From Aurantiochytrium sp. KH105 (lineage: Eukaryota > Sar > Bigyra > Thraustochytrida > Thraustochytriidae): 64,000 nucleotides of DNA. Of the stretch, positions 39,644 through 50,500 are shown in pieces. The notes under the pieces were generated by a model. That model worked only from the letters and a program-made list of their open reading frames with translations, did not search any database and had not been told where the DNA came from. Where the stretch lies: positions 124,001 through 188,000 of the forward strand of contig BGKB01000039.1 of the NCBI GenBank assembly GCA_003116975.1, read 5' to 3'. Numbering within the stretch: the first letter of the stretch is position 1; every line of letters starts with the position of its first letter. Made by a program: the position numbers and the translations under genes.

Positions 39644-41377
39644 ATGGAGGCTCCGCGCGTGGAGGAGCCGCCGACCGCTGGGCGCGTGGTGCTCAAGACG
39701 AGCGTCGGAGACCTGCAGGTGGACCTGTGGTCGCAGCAGGCGCCACTCGCGTGCAGAAACTTTGTACAACTTTGCATGGAGCGGTACTATGAAGACGTCA
39801 TTTTTCATCGCATCGTGAAAAAGTTCATGGCGCAAACGGGCGATCCAACGGGAACCGGCGCAGGCGGTGCCTCTATTTTCGAGGATGGCAAAGCCTTCAA
39901 GGACGAAATCCACCAGAGACTGGTCTTTTCGCGTGCTGGTCTTCTTGCCATGGCCTCCAAGGATGAAAAGCGAAACTCAAATCAGAGCCAGTTCTTCGTC
40001 ACGCTTGGGCCGTGCGAATGGCTCAACAAACAGCACACAATCTTTGGCAAAGTCACCGGAGACTCCATTTACAATCTGCACAAGTTCGAGGCTGTCGAGG
40101 TGGACGCAAATGGTCGTCCTGTTGCTCCCGAGCCGCGCATTCTCTCTGCAACGGTCGTGGACCAGCCATTTCCTGACATCAAGCCTCGCAAATCGCGGCA
40201 AGAGATTGAGGCCTCCAAGTTACGCAAGCAAGCTCGCAAAGAGGAGAAACGCAAAAAGATGGCACGAAAGCATCTTGACAAAAAGGATACGCGTCTCGTT
40301 TCTTTTGGCGCCGACGAAGATGAAGAAGATGCCGACGATGGCTCGGATATCCCCGCAGCATTGAGCTTGCACAATCGTGCACTTCAACCGTCGCGGGATC
40401 CACGCACATCGGAAGAAAGTGCTGCGAAAGACGCAGAAGAACCCAAAGCAAAGGAAAGCAAGGATATAGAAAACCAGAGTGCCAAGGAGAGCCAGGAGCT
40501 TCCACGGGTCGATGTTGACGAATCAGAGATAGTCGAGAAAGCAAAGGGAGCAGACAAGAAAGAGAGCAGAAAGGAAAGGAAGAGGTCCAAGAAAGAAAAG
40601 AAATCGAAAAAGGACGGCAAACGGGAACGCTCTCGCAAGCGGAGCCGTCGAAGTGACGACGAGAGAAACAAGAGCGACGAAAGCGATGACTCTCGCGAAG
40701 AGAAAGAGAAACGGAGACGAAAGGAAAAGGATAGAAAACTTGATAAAGAGGGTAAAAAGAGCAAAAGGGTGAGCGACGCGCAGCCAAAGGATGAGTATGA
40801 ATCGCTGCGTCAAGAACTTCGCGGTACTTCAAATGACGCGCAAGGCAAGTCAACATCGGCTTCGGCATCCATGAGCGCATTTGAGCAGCGACGCGCAAAG
40901 TATTTGCAAAGGCGACCTGCGGGCGCAGCGTCCCAAAAGTCGCACCAGCGTAACACACTTGCCAAGTTGCAAGAGTTTCAGGCCAAGCTTGCCAAAGCTG
41001 GCGCCAATGCCAATGGCAAAACAAGTAGTGCCAGCAACACAAATGATACTTTAAAGGAGGAGGAAAACTACAAGGGTGGCATTGGTGAGAATCAAATGGA
41101 GGATGAGGGTGTTCAAGATGCGAACGGACATGAATGGATGCACACGGAGCTGAGATTCAAGCGGCACATTGATGACGCCTTTCGTTCTGATAAACGCGGA
41201 GAAAAAAGTCACGGTCGTACCGATGAACATGGCAAAGGAAGGGGGACCCACACGGACGACGAAAATGACGATGCTGATGAATTGACCATTATCGACGCCA
41301 AGACTGCGATGGGACGCGCGGCCTTTGATCAGCTCGAAGATGAAAGAAACCGTGGTCCACCGCATAAGAGGGTGTAA
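39644..41377 (+). CDS. CWC27: spliceosome-associated cyclophilin CWC27
   Basis: The ATG at 39644 (MEAPRVEEPPTAGRVV) gives 577 residues; the frame extends upstream only from a TTG at 39572. The cyclophilin domain is at about 8-170: EEPPTAGRVVLKTSVGDLQV, RNFVQLCMERYYEDVIFHR, MAQTGDPTGTGAGGASIF and HTIFGKVTGDSIYN. The characteristic CWC27 extension DIKPRKSRQE follows. As in other CWC27 proteins, some catalytic cyclophilin residues differ (SQFFVTLGP is kept, and Glu replaces the tryptophan of cyclophilin A), so isomerase activity may be weak. The C-terminal 400 residues are Lys/Glu/Ser-rich and end with a helical segment (AFEQRRAKYLQRRP). Nuclear; joins the activated spliceosome with CWC22. Apparent full length. 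Confidence 0.9.
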   Translation: MEAPRVEEPPTAGRVVLKTSVGDLQVDLWSQQAPLACRNFVQLCMERYYEDVIFHRIVKKFMAQTGDPTGTGAGGASIFEDGKAFKDEIHQRLVFSRAGLLAMASKDEKRNSNQSQFFVTLGPCEWLNKQHTIFGKVTGDSIYNLHKFEAVEVDANGRPVAPEPRILSATVVDQPFPDIKPRKSRQEIEASKLRKQARKEEKRKKMARKHLDKKDTRLVSFGADEDEEDADDGSDIPAALSLHNRALQPSRDPRTSEESAAKDAEEPKAKESKDIENQSAKESQELPRVDVDESEIVEKAKGADKKESRKERKRSKKEKKSKKDGKRERSRKRSRRSDDERNKSDESDDSREEKEKRRRKEKDRKLDKEGKKSKRVSDAQPKDEYESLRQELRGTSNDAQGKSTSASASMSAFEQRRAKYLQRRPAGAASQKSHQRNTLAKLQEFQAKLAKAGANANGKTSSASNTNDTLKEEENYKGGIGENQMEDEGVQDANGHEWMHTELRFKRHIDDAFRSDKRGEKSHGRTDEHGKGRGTHTDDENDDADELTIIDAKTAMGRAAFDQLEDERNRGPPHKRV

Positions 41378-41690
41378 GCGTTTGACAAAGATGTAACGCC
41401 ATGGCACCGCACTGACTCCTCGAGTTCTTGGGAACAAAGCGTTTGCAGGGGCGAATGAGCGAACTGGGCTTCTGAAACAAGATAATACGGAGTGGAGATT
41501 TCAACGCCGCAGGCGTACCCTATCAAATCTGCATCTTTGACCGATCGTCGCACGGTCTTTCGATACGCCTTTCACAGATGAAGTGGTTATTGAAAGAACA
41601 GATTGTTTTTTTCTTCTTTTTTTTCTCCGTTGTTGCATATCTATAATCTTTTTCTTTTTCTTTTTCACAGTTCCATCAACGTAGAGACGG
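41378..41690. other. convergent 3' intergenic region
   Basis: Lies between CWC27 (+) and the dynein intermediate chain gene (-). T-rich tracts at 41607-41630 and 41648-41668 may include polyadenylation sequences for both genes. No gene is seen. Confidence 0.6.
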
Positions 41691-43664
41691 TCATGCCGAC
41701 GCCATTTCGTCGACGAGATCTGCAATGGAGGTCTCGAGGCGCGCCCACTCGTCCCTGCGCGGATTGGCAAGGTCTGCAGCTAGGTCAAAGACGTGAATGT
41801 TGCCTCGAGCATCTCCAGCGAGAACCTTGCGACCGCTCGGCGCCCACTGTAGACTTGCCAAGGCGGCAGTTGCCCCTTGCGCCCCCGCGGGCAAGGGGAC
41901 CTTGAATCGGGCCTGTGGTACTTCGAGGTCGACATTGATGTTCCAAACATCGAGCATGCCAGCGCCATTAACGGTGGCAAACACCGAGGGGTGCACGGGG
42001 CTCCACTTGACATCAAACACGTAGTCCTCCGATCCCTCAAAGCAGGCGAGCGGCTTGTCACCCGAGCGATGGGACCAAAGCTTGACTGTCCAATCCATTG
42101 AAGCGGAAAGCATGAGATCCGCGGTCGCAGTCGTGCCCTTGTGAAAGTGCATCTTGGTCACCGGGCCAAAGTGCGCCTCGGTCTGTGACTGAACCCCTGC
42201 CTTGGTCCCATGCACCTGTGCGCGAAAGAGTCGACCGTCCTCGGCGCCGACAAAGAGCTCGTTGGTCTCGCCATCCGCAAAGGCCAACGAGGTCGCCGTC
42301 ACGTCCTTTTTGTTATACTTGAGCTGTCTGCTGTCCGTGGGGGCCGAAATGTTTGCCAAGTTCCACACGCACAGGCGACCGTCCGTGCTCACGCTCACGA
42401 GATTGTGTGCATTGGCAGACCCCGTGACGGTCATGGAATAAACTGGATGCGTGTGGCTTTCCGGAGAAAGCAGGCTTCGCTGCACGGGAACCGATTTGGC
42501 GCGCATGTCCCAGAGCACAATCTGGCCTGAATATGTCCCGCCAATCACAAGATTTGCCGAGTATGGGTGAAAGCATGCCGCGTGCACAGGGGAGGGACAG
42601 GTAAAGACATATTCGGGGCGCTCGCTTGACATGTGCGTGGACCAAATGAGCACAACGCCGCTGGGGTCCGAGGCGCCCCTGGCCCAGTCCAGTTCAGAGC
42701 TGACCATGCGTTTCGTGTACGCTGCCAAAAAGAGCTCCTTGTGATGCGGAGACCACTGAATATCCGTGACAGTGCGGCCTCGGCTCCATCGTTCGTCGAA
42801 AATGGACTCGCTGAGGGTTATCCGCTCTGCTTCGGTTTGGCCGTTCGACTCGAGGCCGCCGTAATCGATTGTGATGTCGAAAAGGCTGTTTTGCTTCATG
42901 GCGCGCTCTACCACCCGCACGCTCTGGTTCAAAAAGTTCGTGTACGATGGTTCGGCCTCGAGCACAGTACGTTCCTCTTCGTCGAGACTGGGTGGCTCGG
43001 GTGTGGTCGTCTCGGTCATGGTGGCGGTAGATTCTGCAAGGCGCGGGGACGAGGGCGTCGACGGCGAAGGGGGCGCCTGCACAGAGCCTCCTCGCCAAGA
43101 CCTTCGCTTACTTGTAGGCGAGCCCGGGCCACGGATGCCTCCATCTACCTCGTTCAGGTTATCATCGATATCGTCGAGTGGATCTGTTTGTGTTCCCTTG
43201 TCGTAGGTGTCCACCTCGCGCAGGGCCACGTTGACCGTGCCAAGTTGCGTGACCCGCTTCAAGCTCACGATAGGGCCGCGGCCTCTTGGTGCGTCGTCGG
43301 CTTGGTCTTGCGTGGGGTTTGCGCTGTGATCTTGGGTTTGGGCAGCGTCCTCTGCGTCCTGTTCGGTGCTAGGTGCAGTAGAGAGAAGCGACTCGATGAG
43401 GTTGTCAAGGTTGCCTCCTTCGTCCGAGGTTTGCTGCTGCTCTTGTTGGGGCTGCCGAGGTGGGTTTTCGCCTGCATTGATGACTCCTCCTTCTGCTGCT
43501 GCAGCAGCAGCTGCTGCTGCTGCTTCTCCACCCGCCGAAGGCTCGCGCGTCGTCGACGCGGCTTCTGCTGTGGCGCGCTTGCTGCGGCGCATCTCCTCGA
43601 GCCGCTTCCGCTTGGCCTCGAGGGCGCGCTTGCGCTCCTCATTGCGCCGCCGCGTCTCGTCCAT
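41691..43664 (-). CDS. DYNC1I: cytoplasmic dynein intermediate chain
   Basis: The protein has 657 residues, with the ATG at 43662-43664. The N-terminal helix (RRRNEERKRALEAKRKRLEEMRR) corresponds to the dynactin p150-binding coiled coil. A polyalanine tract lies at about 48-58. VDTYDKGTQTDPLDDIDD at about 150-167 carries a KxTQT motif that binds the LC8 light chain. Seven WD40-type repeats cover about 270-640: VTDIQWSPHHKELFLAAYTK, VVLIWSTHM, IVLWDMRA and CVWNLANIS. The last blade, YVFDVKWSPVHPSVFATV then MLDVWNINVDLEVP, is diagnostic of intermediate chains. It links the dynein heavy chain to cargo and dynactin on microtubules. The DYNC1/2 distinction (cytoplasmic versus IFT) is not certain, but the N-terminal layout favours the cytoplasmic dynein 1 type. 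Confidence 0.88.
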   Translation of the reverse strand: MDETRRRNEERKRALEAKRKRLEEMRRSKRATAEAASTTREPSAGGEAAAAAAAAAAEGGVINAGENPPRQPQQEQQQTSDEGGNLDNLIESLLSTAPSTEQDAEDAAQTQDHSANPTQDQADDAPRGRGPIVSLKRVTQLGTVNVALREVDTYDKGTQTDPLDDIDDNLNEVDGGIRGPGSPTSKRRSWRGGSVQAPPSPSTPSSPRLAESTATMTETTTPEPPSLDEEERTVLEAEPSYTNFLNQSVRVVERAMKQNSLFDITIDYGGLESNGQTEAERITLSESIFDERWSRGRTVTDIQWSPHHKELFLAAYTKRMVSSELDWARGASDPSGVVLIWSTHMSSERPEYVFTCPSPVHAACFHPYSANLVIGGTYSGQIVLWDMRAKSVPVQRSLLSPESHTHPVYSMTVTGSANAHNLVSVSTDGRLCVWNLANISAPTDSRQLKYNKKDVTATSLAFADGETNELFVGAEDGRLFRAQVHGTKAGVQSQTEAHFGPVTKMHFHKGTTATADLMLSASMDWTVKLWSHRSGDKPLACFEGSEDYVFDVKWSPVHPSVFATVNGAGMLDVWNINVDLEVPQARFKVPLPAGAQGATAALASLQWAPSGRKVLAGDARGNIHVFDLAADLANPRRDEWARLETSIADLVDEMASA

Positions 43665-45503
43665 CTTGGTCTCCTCGCGTCGTCGCCGCGGCCTCGCTTC
43701 GCCCGTGCGCGCTGCTCCGCTCTCGCGCTGGCTTCGCTGGCTGCTGGGCTCGCGGAGCTCTCTCTCTCTCTATCTTTTGATCGCTTTTGATCGCTTTTGA
43801 CGGTTTGTTGTTTTTGCAAGTTGCAGTTATTCATCACTTCGCCGATGACATGTGATGATGGAGGGGCAGGACGAGCAAGCATTCCATTTTGCACGGGAAA
43901 ATGGCAGACATCCATGACATCGCGAGAATCATAGACGCTCACGACATTATTTTCGTATGCTCACCGATTTTTGAGCATCCAAGTTCTGCACGACAACTTA
44001 TCGTGAAACGACCACGCCGAGATGGAAAGGACCACCTTTGCGCATGACTTCTGGTCCTTATGATGGTGATGACAATATCCATGGATACAAGCGATCTGCG
44101 ATCGATCCGGCTCACTTTCCTCGCACTTGCATCAAAATCTTGAATGAGAACCTGATTGCTTTCTTGGCCGGCGCGGACGTTCTGTGCATCGTTTCCTGCT
44201 TTGCATTTTTTCGGATTTTGAAAACCAGAAACTGACCCAACGAAGTTTTCGAATGGAAACGCACGACTTAGCGTCTGCAAGTCTAGCAGCAACTCGCTTC
44301 TGAGACTTCCTCCCCCATGCTTTATCATGCATGCATTGCAAAAACTATCCTTCCACTGTTTCTTTTTGGGTTTGTTTTGTTTTGATCTGTTTTGAGTCGT
44401 GACTTCGATACATTCAGAATGCTGGGACGCTCCGTAGCCATGGACCTTTTTGATTCTACGATGCTGTTTGCTCACGAGGCTGCCGGATTCATTTTCTACC
44501 CATTGCCTTTTGTTTCTGCAAGCCAACATCTTCCCGGTCCACGTCACAATGTGTCCCGAACCGCCCCTCCGCACGCACCTCTTCCTTTCTCCAAGGCCCG
44601 CCTTTCCTTTCCCTCCCCGCTTCCCAGCAGCCAGCTCGCTACATACACGCCGCCGAGCGCTTCATCCTCTCCCCCAAGCTCGCCTTGCCTCCTCCATCCC
44701 AGAAAGCCGTGAACTCCCTCCGTCCCTTTTGTGGCCTGCCCCTTGTCCTATCACGAGGTCATCGGCCGACCCGCAGCCGGCACCTCGCAGTCCCCTCCCT
44801 CCTCCTGCTCCCATTTCTCCCCGCGCACTCCCATCAACCTCAACCTGCTCCGCTCTTGCCGTCTCCCCTCTTGCCGTCGGACATTCGTCCCTCCCTCCCT
44901 GCCTCCCTCCCTGCTCCCGCGCCCTCGCGCCGCGTGCACGCCGCGGCCGCCCTCGCGCGCCGCTCCTTTTGTGTCTCCGCCGCCGCGCGAGAAGATGCCG
45001 CGGCGGCGTCAATTCCTGCTCCCTGCCCGCCTCCCTGCCGCCCCATCGTCCCGCCCGCATCCCAGCCCAGCCCAGCCCGTCCCAGCCCAGCCCGGCCGCG
45101 GCCGCCAGCTCGGAGCGCCCTGCGCGGCGCGGCCGCGGCCGCAGCGGACCTTGTCCCCGGCCGCGCGGCAGATCTGCAGCGGCCGCGGGGCGAGCGGGCA
45201 GGGCGCGCAGAGGGCGGCCGGGGGAGGAGCGGCTCGAGCCGCGGCGGGCGGCGGGCTGGGACGCGGCAGAACCCGAACGCGACGCGCGGCGAGGAGCTGA
45301 GCGAGGACGCGCGCAGAGCTCGCGAGGGCGCGCGGACGCGCGGGGGGAGGGGCAGGAGGGAGAAGGCGCGCAGAGCTCGACGCGGCAGGAGCGGCGGCGG
45401 CAGGGAGAGGCGCGGGAGGGAGAAGCGCGAGCAGAGCGCGGATACGGCATCGACCGTGGCCTTGAGCGCGCGCGCGAGCGAGCGAGCGAGCGGGAAAGCG
45501 ACC
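43665..45503. other. head-to-head intergenic region
   Basis: Shared upstream region of the dynein chain (-) and BCKDH E2 (+). The dynein-proximal part has a (CT)n tract and three CTTTTGATCG units (43774-43803). 43800-44480 is AT-richer, and 44550-45503 is extremely GC/Pro-codon rich with frames open on both strands. The E2 frame is open for 273 codons upstream of its ATG, but the encoded Arg/Ala/Pro sequence shows no domain. Confidence 0.5.
43757..43803. repeat. (CT)n and (CTTTTGATCG)3 repeat
   Basis: A CT tract at 43757-43770 is followed by three 10-base units, the third ending ACGG. It lies within 150 bases of the dynein intermediate chain ATG. Confidence 0.85.
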
Positions 45504-47267
45504 ATGTGGGCCCGCGTGGCGCGGCGGGGCGCGGCGAGCGCGGCGTCGTGGGCGGCAGTGTCCGCGACCGCGACCGCGACCGCGCAGAGGAAGGCCGCGC
45601 GGAGGCAGCCTGCGCGGGCGCTGGCGGCAGTTCTGTCCGCCGAGAACCCGACCGGCGTGGACCTTGACCTCGGCCTGGGCCTCACGCGCGAAGGCGCAGC
45701 GACCCGCCTCGGAGGCGTGCGCGGCTTCCGCGCGACCCGCGCAGCAGAGGGCAAAATCCCGTTTCTCCTGGCCGACATCGGTGAGGGCATCAAGGAATGC
45801 GAGGTGATCGAGTGGCAGGTCAAACCTGGCGATACCGTGGAGCAGTTCCAGGGCATTTGCGAGGTCTCCTCCGATAAGGCCACCGTGGTGGTGTCCTCCC
45901 GGTACGACGGCAAGATCCTTTCGCTCGAATGGGAGGTCGGTGACATGGCCCAGGTCGGCGAGCCCCTCGTCTGGATGGAAGTCGAGGGGAAAGAGTCCGC
46001 TTCCGCGCAAGAAGTCAAGGAAAACGAGCTGCCCGAGGAAGCCGAGGCCAAAGATACCCTTGCCCAAGGCGAGGGGGCCAACGCCACCTCTCCCGAACCC
46101 AGCAACAGCAAGACCCCGCAACCTGCCGTCGAGGTCGCCACGCCGCCTCGGAGTCTCGAGCGCGAGGGCACCTTCTCCGTGGACCCTGTCATCCGCCCGA
46201 GCTCCTCGCCTGCTCCGGATCCATCCACACCCAGGGTCGCGCCCTCGCGCCCTGGGGACAAGATCACCACTACGCCCGCCGTGCGCCGCCTTGCGCGCGA
46301 TCACGACCTCGACCTTAGTGTCATCGAAGGAACTGGGCCGCAGGGCCGCATCCTCAAAGGTGACGTCCTGGCGTACATTGCATCTGTCCCCATCGAGGAG
46401 CGCCGCAGACAGGCCCAAGCTGCTCGTGAGCAGGCAGCCAAGGAAGCGCGGGCCGCTCGTGGAGAGCCAGAAGAGGTCCCCGCGCCTTCGACCTCGGACA
46501 AAGATAGCACTGGTGACGAGAGCAAGGCCGCCGCGGGGGTCCAGCGCCTCACTGACGACGTCGTTGTCCCCGTTCGCGGCATCCAGCGCATCATGGTAAA
46601 GTCCATGGAAGCGTCTCTTAGCATTCCCCATTTCAACTTGATGGAGGAGTACGACATGACGCAAATGGCAGACTTCCGTAATGAGCTCAAGGCCGTCGCG
46701 GAGACACGTGACATTCGTCTCAGTTACATGCCAATCCTCATTAAGGCCACCTCGCTTGCCCTCTTCCGATTCCCGGGCCTCAACGGGCACATCAATGCCG
46801 ATGCCACCGAAGTGACTCAGAAAGCTTCGCACAATATTAGCGTCGCCATGGACACTCCACGAGGATTGCTTGTGCCTGTCATCAAGGATGTGCAGAACAA
46901 GAGCATTCTCGAGGTTGCCCAAGACCTTGTGCGTCTTCAGGAGCTTGGCAAGAATAATAAGCTCGGCGAGAAAGAACTTTCCGGCGCCACCTTTACCCTC
47001 TCCAATATTGGAGCAATTGGCGGCACCTACGCCTCGCCGGTCATTCCCTCGCCGACCCTGGTCATCGGTGCGATTGGCAAGATTCAGACGCTCCCGCGCT
47101 TCCGCGATGAGCGCGACCCCGACGCAGGTGTTTACCCAGCCAAAATGATGAACATTAGCTGGGCCGCAGACCACCGCGTCGTCGACGGCGCCACGATGGC
47201 CCGCTTTTCCAACCAGCTCAAGCAGTACATTGAGTCGCCCAGCTCAATGGTATCCGATCTGCACTAG
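45504..47267 (+). CDS. DBT: branched-chain 2-oxo acid dehydrogenase E2 (dihydrolipoyl transacylase)
   Basis: The ATG at 45504 (ACCATGTGG context) gives 587 residues, starting with an Arg/Ala-rich mitochondrial presequence of about 80 residues. The lipoyl domain is at about 85-165. Its lipoyl-lysine lies in VSSDKATVVV, and the following SRYDGKI favours BCKDH over pyruvate or 2-oxoglutarate E2. A Ser/Pro linker precedes the E3/E1-binding domain at about 254-292 (AVRRLARDHDLDLSVIEGTG then PQGRILKGDVL). The acyltransferase domain is at about 350-585, with MDTPRGLLVPVIKDVQNKS, TFTLSNIGAIGGTYASPV and the catalytic ADHRVVDGATM. It transfers branched acyl groups to CoA in Leu/Ile/Val degradation in the mitochondrial matrix. 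Only one lipoyl domain is present, as is usual for DBT. Confidence 0.93.
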   Translation: MWARVARRGAASAASWAAVSATATATAQRKAARRQPARALAAVLSAENPTGVDLDLGLGLTREGAATRLGGVRGFRATRAAEGKIPFLLADIGEGIKECEVIEWQVKPGDTVEQFQGICEVSSDKATVVVSSRYDGKILSLEWEVGDMAQVGEPLVWMEVEGKESASAQEVKENELPEEAEAKDTLAQGEGANATSPEPSNSKTPQPAVEVATPPRSLEREGTFSVDPVIRPSSSPAPDPSTPRVAPSRPGDKITTTPAVRRLARDHDLDLSVIEGTGPQGRILKGDVLAYIASVPIEERRRQAQAAREQAAKEARAARGEPEEVPAPSTSDKDSTGDESKAAAGVQRLTDDVVVPVRGIQRIMVKSMEASLSIPHFNLMEEYDMTQMADFRNELKAVAETRDIRLSYMPILIKATSLALFRFPGLNGHINADATEVTQKASHNISVAMDTPRGLLVPVIKDVQNKSILEVAQDLVRLQELGKNNKLGEKELSGATFTLSNIGAIGGTYASPVIPSPTLVIGAIGKIQTLPRFRDERDPDAGVYPAKMMNISWAADHRVVDGATMARFSNQLKQYIESPSSMVSDLH

Positions 47268-47559
47268 CTAGCTTGGGACCATTTTCCAGTTCTTGTAAGA
47301 CTCCTCATTCCATGTAGGCAATGCAATGCAATTTTTATTTTTTCGTGCAAATGTAGTAAGGACATTACAATTTGAGAAAGCTCATCATGGCGCTTCGAAA
47401 ACAAGAACAAATCAAACAAATCAAAATGACACAAACACACGCATGCGTTCAAAGTTGGCATGCGCCGGGCGATCAATGGTCTGTAGCGAGCCCAGTCCCC
47501 TAATATCTGTGGCGCTAAAAAGAAAGCTACTTATACACGCATGATACAATTTTTACTTT

Positions 47560-50500
47560 TTACGTGTGAATCACAGGTTCAGGGTCAATTGCGAAATTGC
47601 TCGAAGGCTTCACCACGCCGCGGCGAATGGTATCGAGAAACTGATCGATTGCAAACATTTCAGGGTCCACGGAGCTCTCACTGGCCTCCCCTTTGACCTT
47701 TTCCTCTCCGTCCTCGCGTTTAGCAGACTCTTTAAACTTGCCGGTACGGCGCACATGTTGCGCGTCCTCATGAGAGTGAATCCGGTCAGGAAAAGCATTC
47801 CATAAAAAGTGTTCCAACTGCGAATCATGAATCGTTTCGTCGATTTTCTGCAACAGTTGCGTCAAGTCATTCACCTTACAACTGCCCATCTGGTCGTACT
47901 TGAGCGAAGCCACCTGCAGACCCTCAACCAGGGCAACGTAAAAGTCTCGAATCTCTTCAAGGTGTTGACGCTTGATCACAGCCACAAACGTGTCTGTATT
48001 GCTTGCTTGGCCATTCTCACCTTGCGACTCAAGTAACAAGTCGATAAAGACCAGAGGCATGGGCTGCTCGGCATTAACGCATTCTTCGAGCTCGTCCATG
48101 AAGGCATCCTTCTTTTGCGGAAACATGCTTCCCAGCGATGCAAAAAGTGTCGCTTTCGAGACTTCTCCGAGAGAGCCACCCATGTCGAGCGAGCTGAGCT
48201 TTTGCAGAAACGATCGCAACGACGTGAGCATCACCTGCTGGTCGATGTAGGCGCCCTCCGGGATCGATCGGATGAGCGCAAGACGGAAGAGCTCCAGGTC
48301 AGGGTCCCATTTCATCTGTTCCAAAGAATACAATACATTGTATGCCCACCGCGTCACTACAGACTGTAGGCCATACCTGTTCTTCAAAACGTGATTGAAG
48401 GCATCCGCAAGAGAAACGTAGCTCGATCCCACCGCACTTGACTTCTCCTTGACCAACTTGAAGTTCCACACCTCGTGAATGAGATCGCGAAGCTCGCCGC
48501 GAGGCATCATGCGTATCGGTACGGTTCCTTCGTGTTTGAGAAAGTGCGGAACTTTTGAGCCACGTCCCAAGGCGTGCAAAAGCAGCTCACCACGCTTGTT
48601 ATGCTCAAAGTACATTTCGCGCTCGTACCATTCGAGTTCTGCCACACTATCGGCGCTTATTGAGATGGAAGCGCGCACGCGGCCCGACATTGTAAGAAAT
48701 TTGCGGTTCGCCAGAGTAAGCTCCATCGATACATACGACTCGGCAACTTTTAGCTGAGATCGCGCATCTCGCAGCTCCTTTTGCAGCGTGCGGAGCTCCT
48801 CGTGAGCCTGAAGGAGCTTAGGGCCATCAAGACCAAGCCGTTCAATCTCCTTGGCAATCTCCAGCACCGCTTCTTTCGTTGGTCGAAGTAGTTGGTTTCG
48901 ATCATTGCCTGGAACAGCGACCGGACCCTGGCTGGGTGATGCTGGTACTTTGGATCGCATCGCGTTCGTGGCGGCCGACACAATCGATGAAAAGTCCAAG
49001 CTGGCAGCCTGATTAATGCTTGAGGAGGACGAGCCCCGGGACTGTCGAGAACCGCGCGATGTACTTTTTGAACGAGGAGTCGAGCTTGATCCGAGCTTCT
49101 TTCCGCTCATCTTAAAGCTCTCCATGGAAGACTGTCTTACGATCGCTCTCGCGACAGAAGAACCTCGACGCATCACCGCGGGGGGTGCAGGAGACGACGC
49201 CTTTGTCGTTCCAATAAAAGATCCACTCCGGGAAAACTGCGTACGCTTGGCCTCCGCTTCCGAAACCGACTGACTTCTTTTCAGTATAGCTGCGCGACGC
49301 GACTGCGATCGCTTCAAACGTGAGGCGAGCGCAGGCGAGGAGCCACGGGTCGACAAGAGCTTGCCCTCATCCATGACGATATTTTTGCATAGCGGAAGAG
49401 CTTCTTCGAGACGAGGCCGCGGTGTCAACGATCGCTCCAGCTCCTTTTCCTTTTCCACTTTGTTTTGGTGCTCGGTACGCTCACGACGCAATTCCTCATT
49501 ATGGTCCTGAATTCCGTGTACCACTTCCATGTACGCTGCTTGCCGCATCTGCATTGACGCTTCTCGGACAGCGATTTGATCTTTCACTTCAAGGATCTCT
49601 TGGCACACGGCTTCAAACTCCTCCTTTGCAACGGTGCCCTTGTTCAGCTCCATTTCCTCTCGATAGGTCTCAAACTTTTTCGTGGCCCGCCGAAGATCAA
49701 CGCGCAGGTCTCGGCGGCGATTGGTGGCTTCGTACAAGAGCTGTGAGATGCGATAGACAGCCTTTGTCTGTTCCTCGATCGCCACCGCAAACTGCTCTTG
49801 CTTTCGAACTTCTTCGTCCACTTGGGCCTGAATAATTTCAACCACACCTTTTCCTTTCTCGCGCGATGCCTCAATCGCGTGGTATTCTTCAAGAATCTTC
49901 TCTAGGTCATCCTCGACAGCTGCAAATTGCTGCACAAGGTCAATATACTCGTGTTTCATTGTGCCGACGCGAGCTTGCTTCCGTTTACACTGTTCGCGTA
50001 GCGCTTCAATTTCACGCTTTAACACCCCCGTTTCAATGCAATAAAAGTTGCGCGATTGCTTCACGCCACTCGTCTCGCCTCCATTTAAGCCTTCCCGAAT
50101 CGCTTTGCAGGCATTGCGCAAAACGTCGCCAACAATCGGGGTCATGTGCCTAGCTTTGGCCATCTCTTCCACCGCTTCTACGCAGGAAAGGGCATAGGCC
50201 GGGTCGACGACAGGTTTGCTCTTGCCGTTGGTATCTGTTGTAATAAGAGTCGAAGGCCGTCGGAGTCTTTCCGTATCGCTGCGACCGGCCAAGTCGAGGT
50301 CGACGCCAGGAGGCTCGCCCGTGATTTTTTCCTCGAGTTCACGTTGCCGCGTCAAAGTTTCTTCGTGCCAGATTGACTTGTGCTTGGCTTCGAGCACGCG
50401 CACCTGCGCTTGCAAAGAGTCTGAACGAAAGCGTCGATGATGCGGTCGCGCTTTTTCTCGGGTTCGAGGCGACTGTTCCGCACTTTCGCTTTCACGTCCG

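Noticed and set aside
43939..44574. 211-residue frame on the minus strand between the dynein chain and E2 genes
   Set aside because: No recognisable domain, low-complexity start and no support for a start or splice sites; possibly chance.
44685..45503. 273 in-frame codons upstream of the E2 ATG
   Set aside because: Arg/Ala/Pro low complexity, begins with a non-ATG codon; the ATG at 45504 starts a normal mitochondrial presequence.
45009..47174. 721-residue open frame on the minus strand
   Set aside because: Antisense shadow of the BCKDH E2 gene produced by high GC3; no domain, whereas the plus frame has lipoyl, binding and catalytic domains.
47318..47350. T-rich stretch resembling an Sm site of a spliceosomal RNA
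   Set aside because: No flanking stem-loops or conserved snRNA sequence; more likely 3' UTR of the E2 gene.
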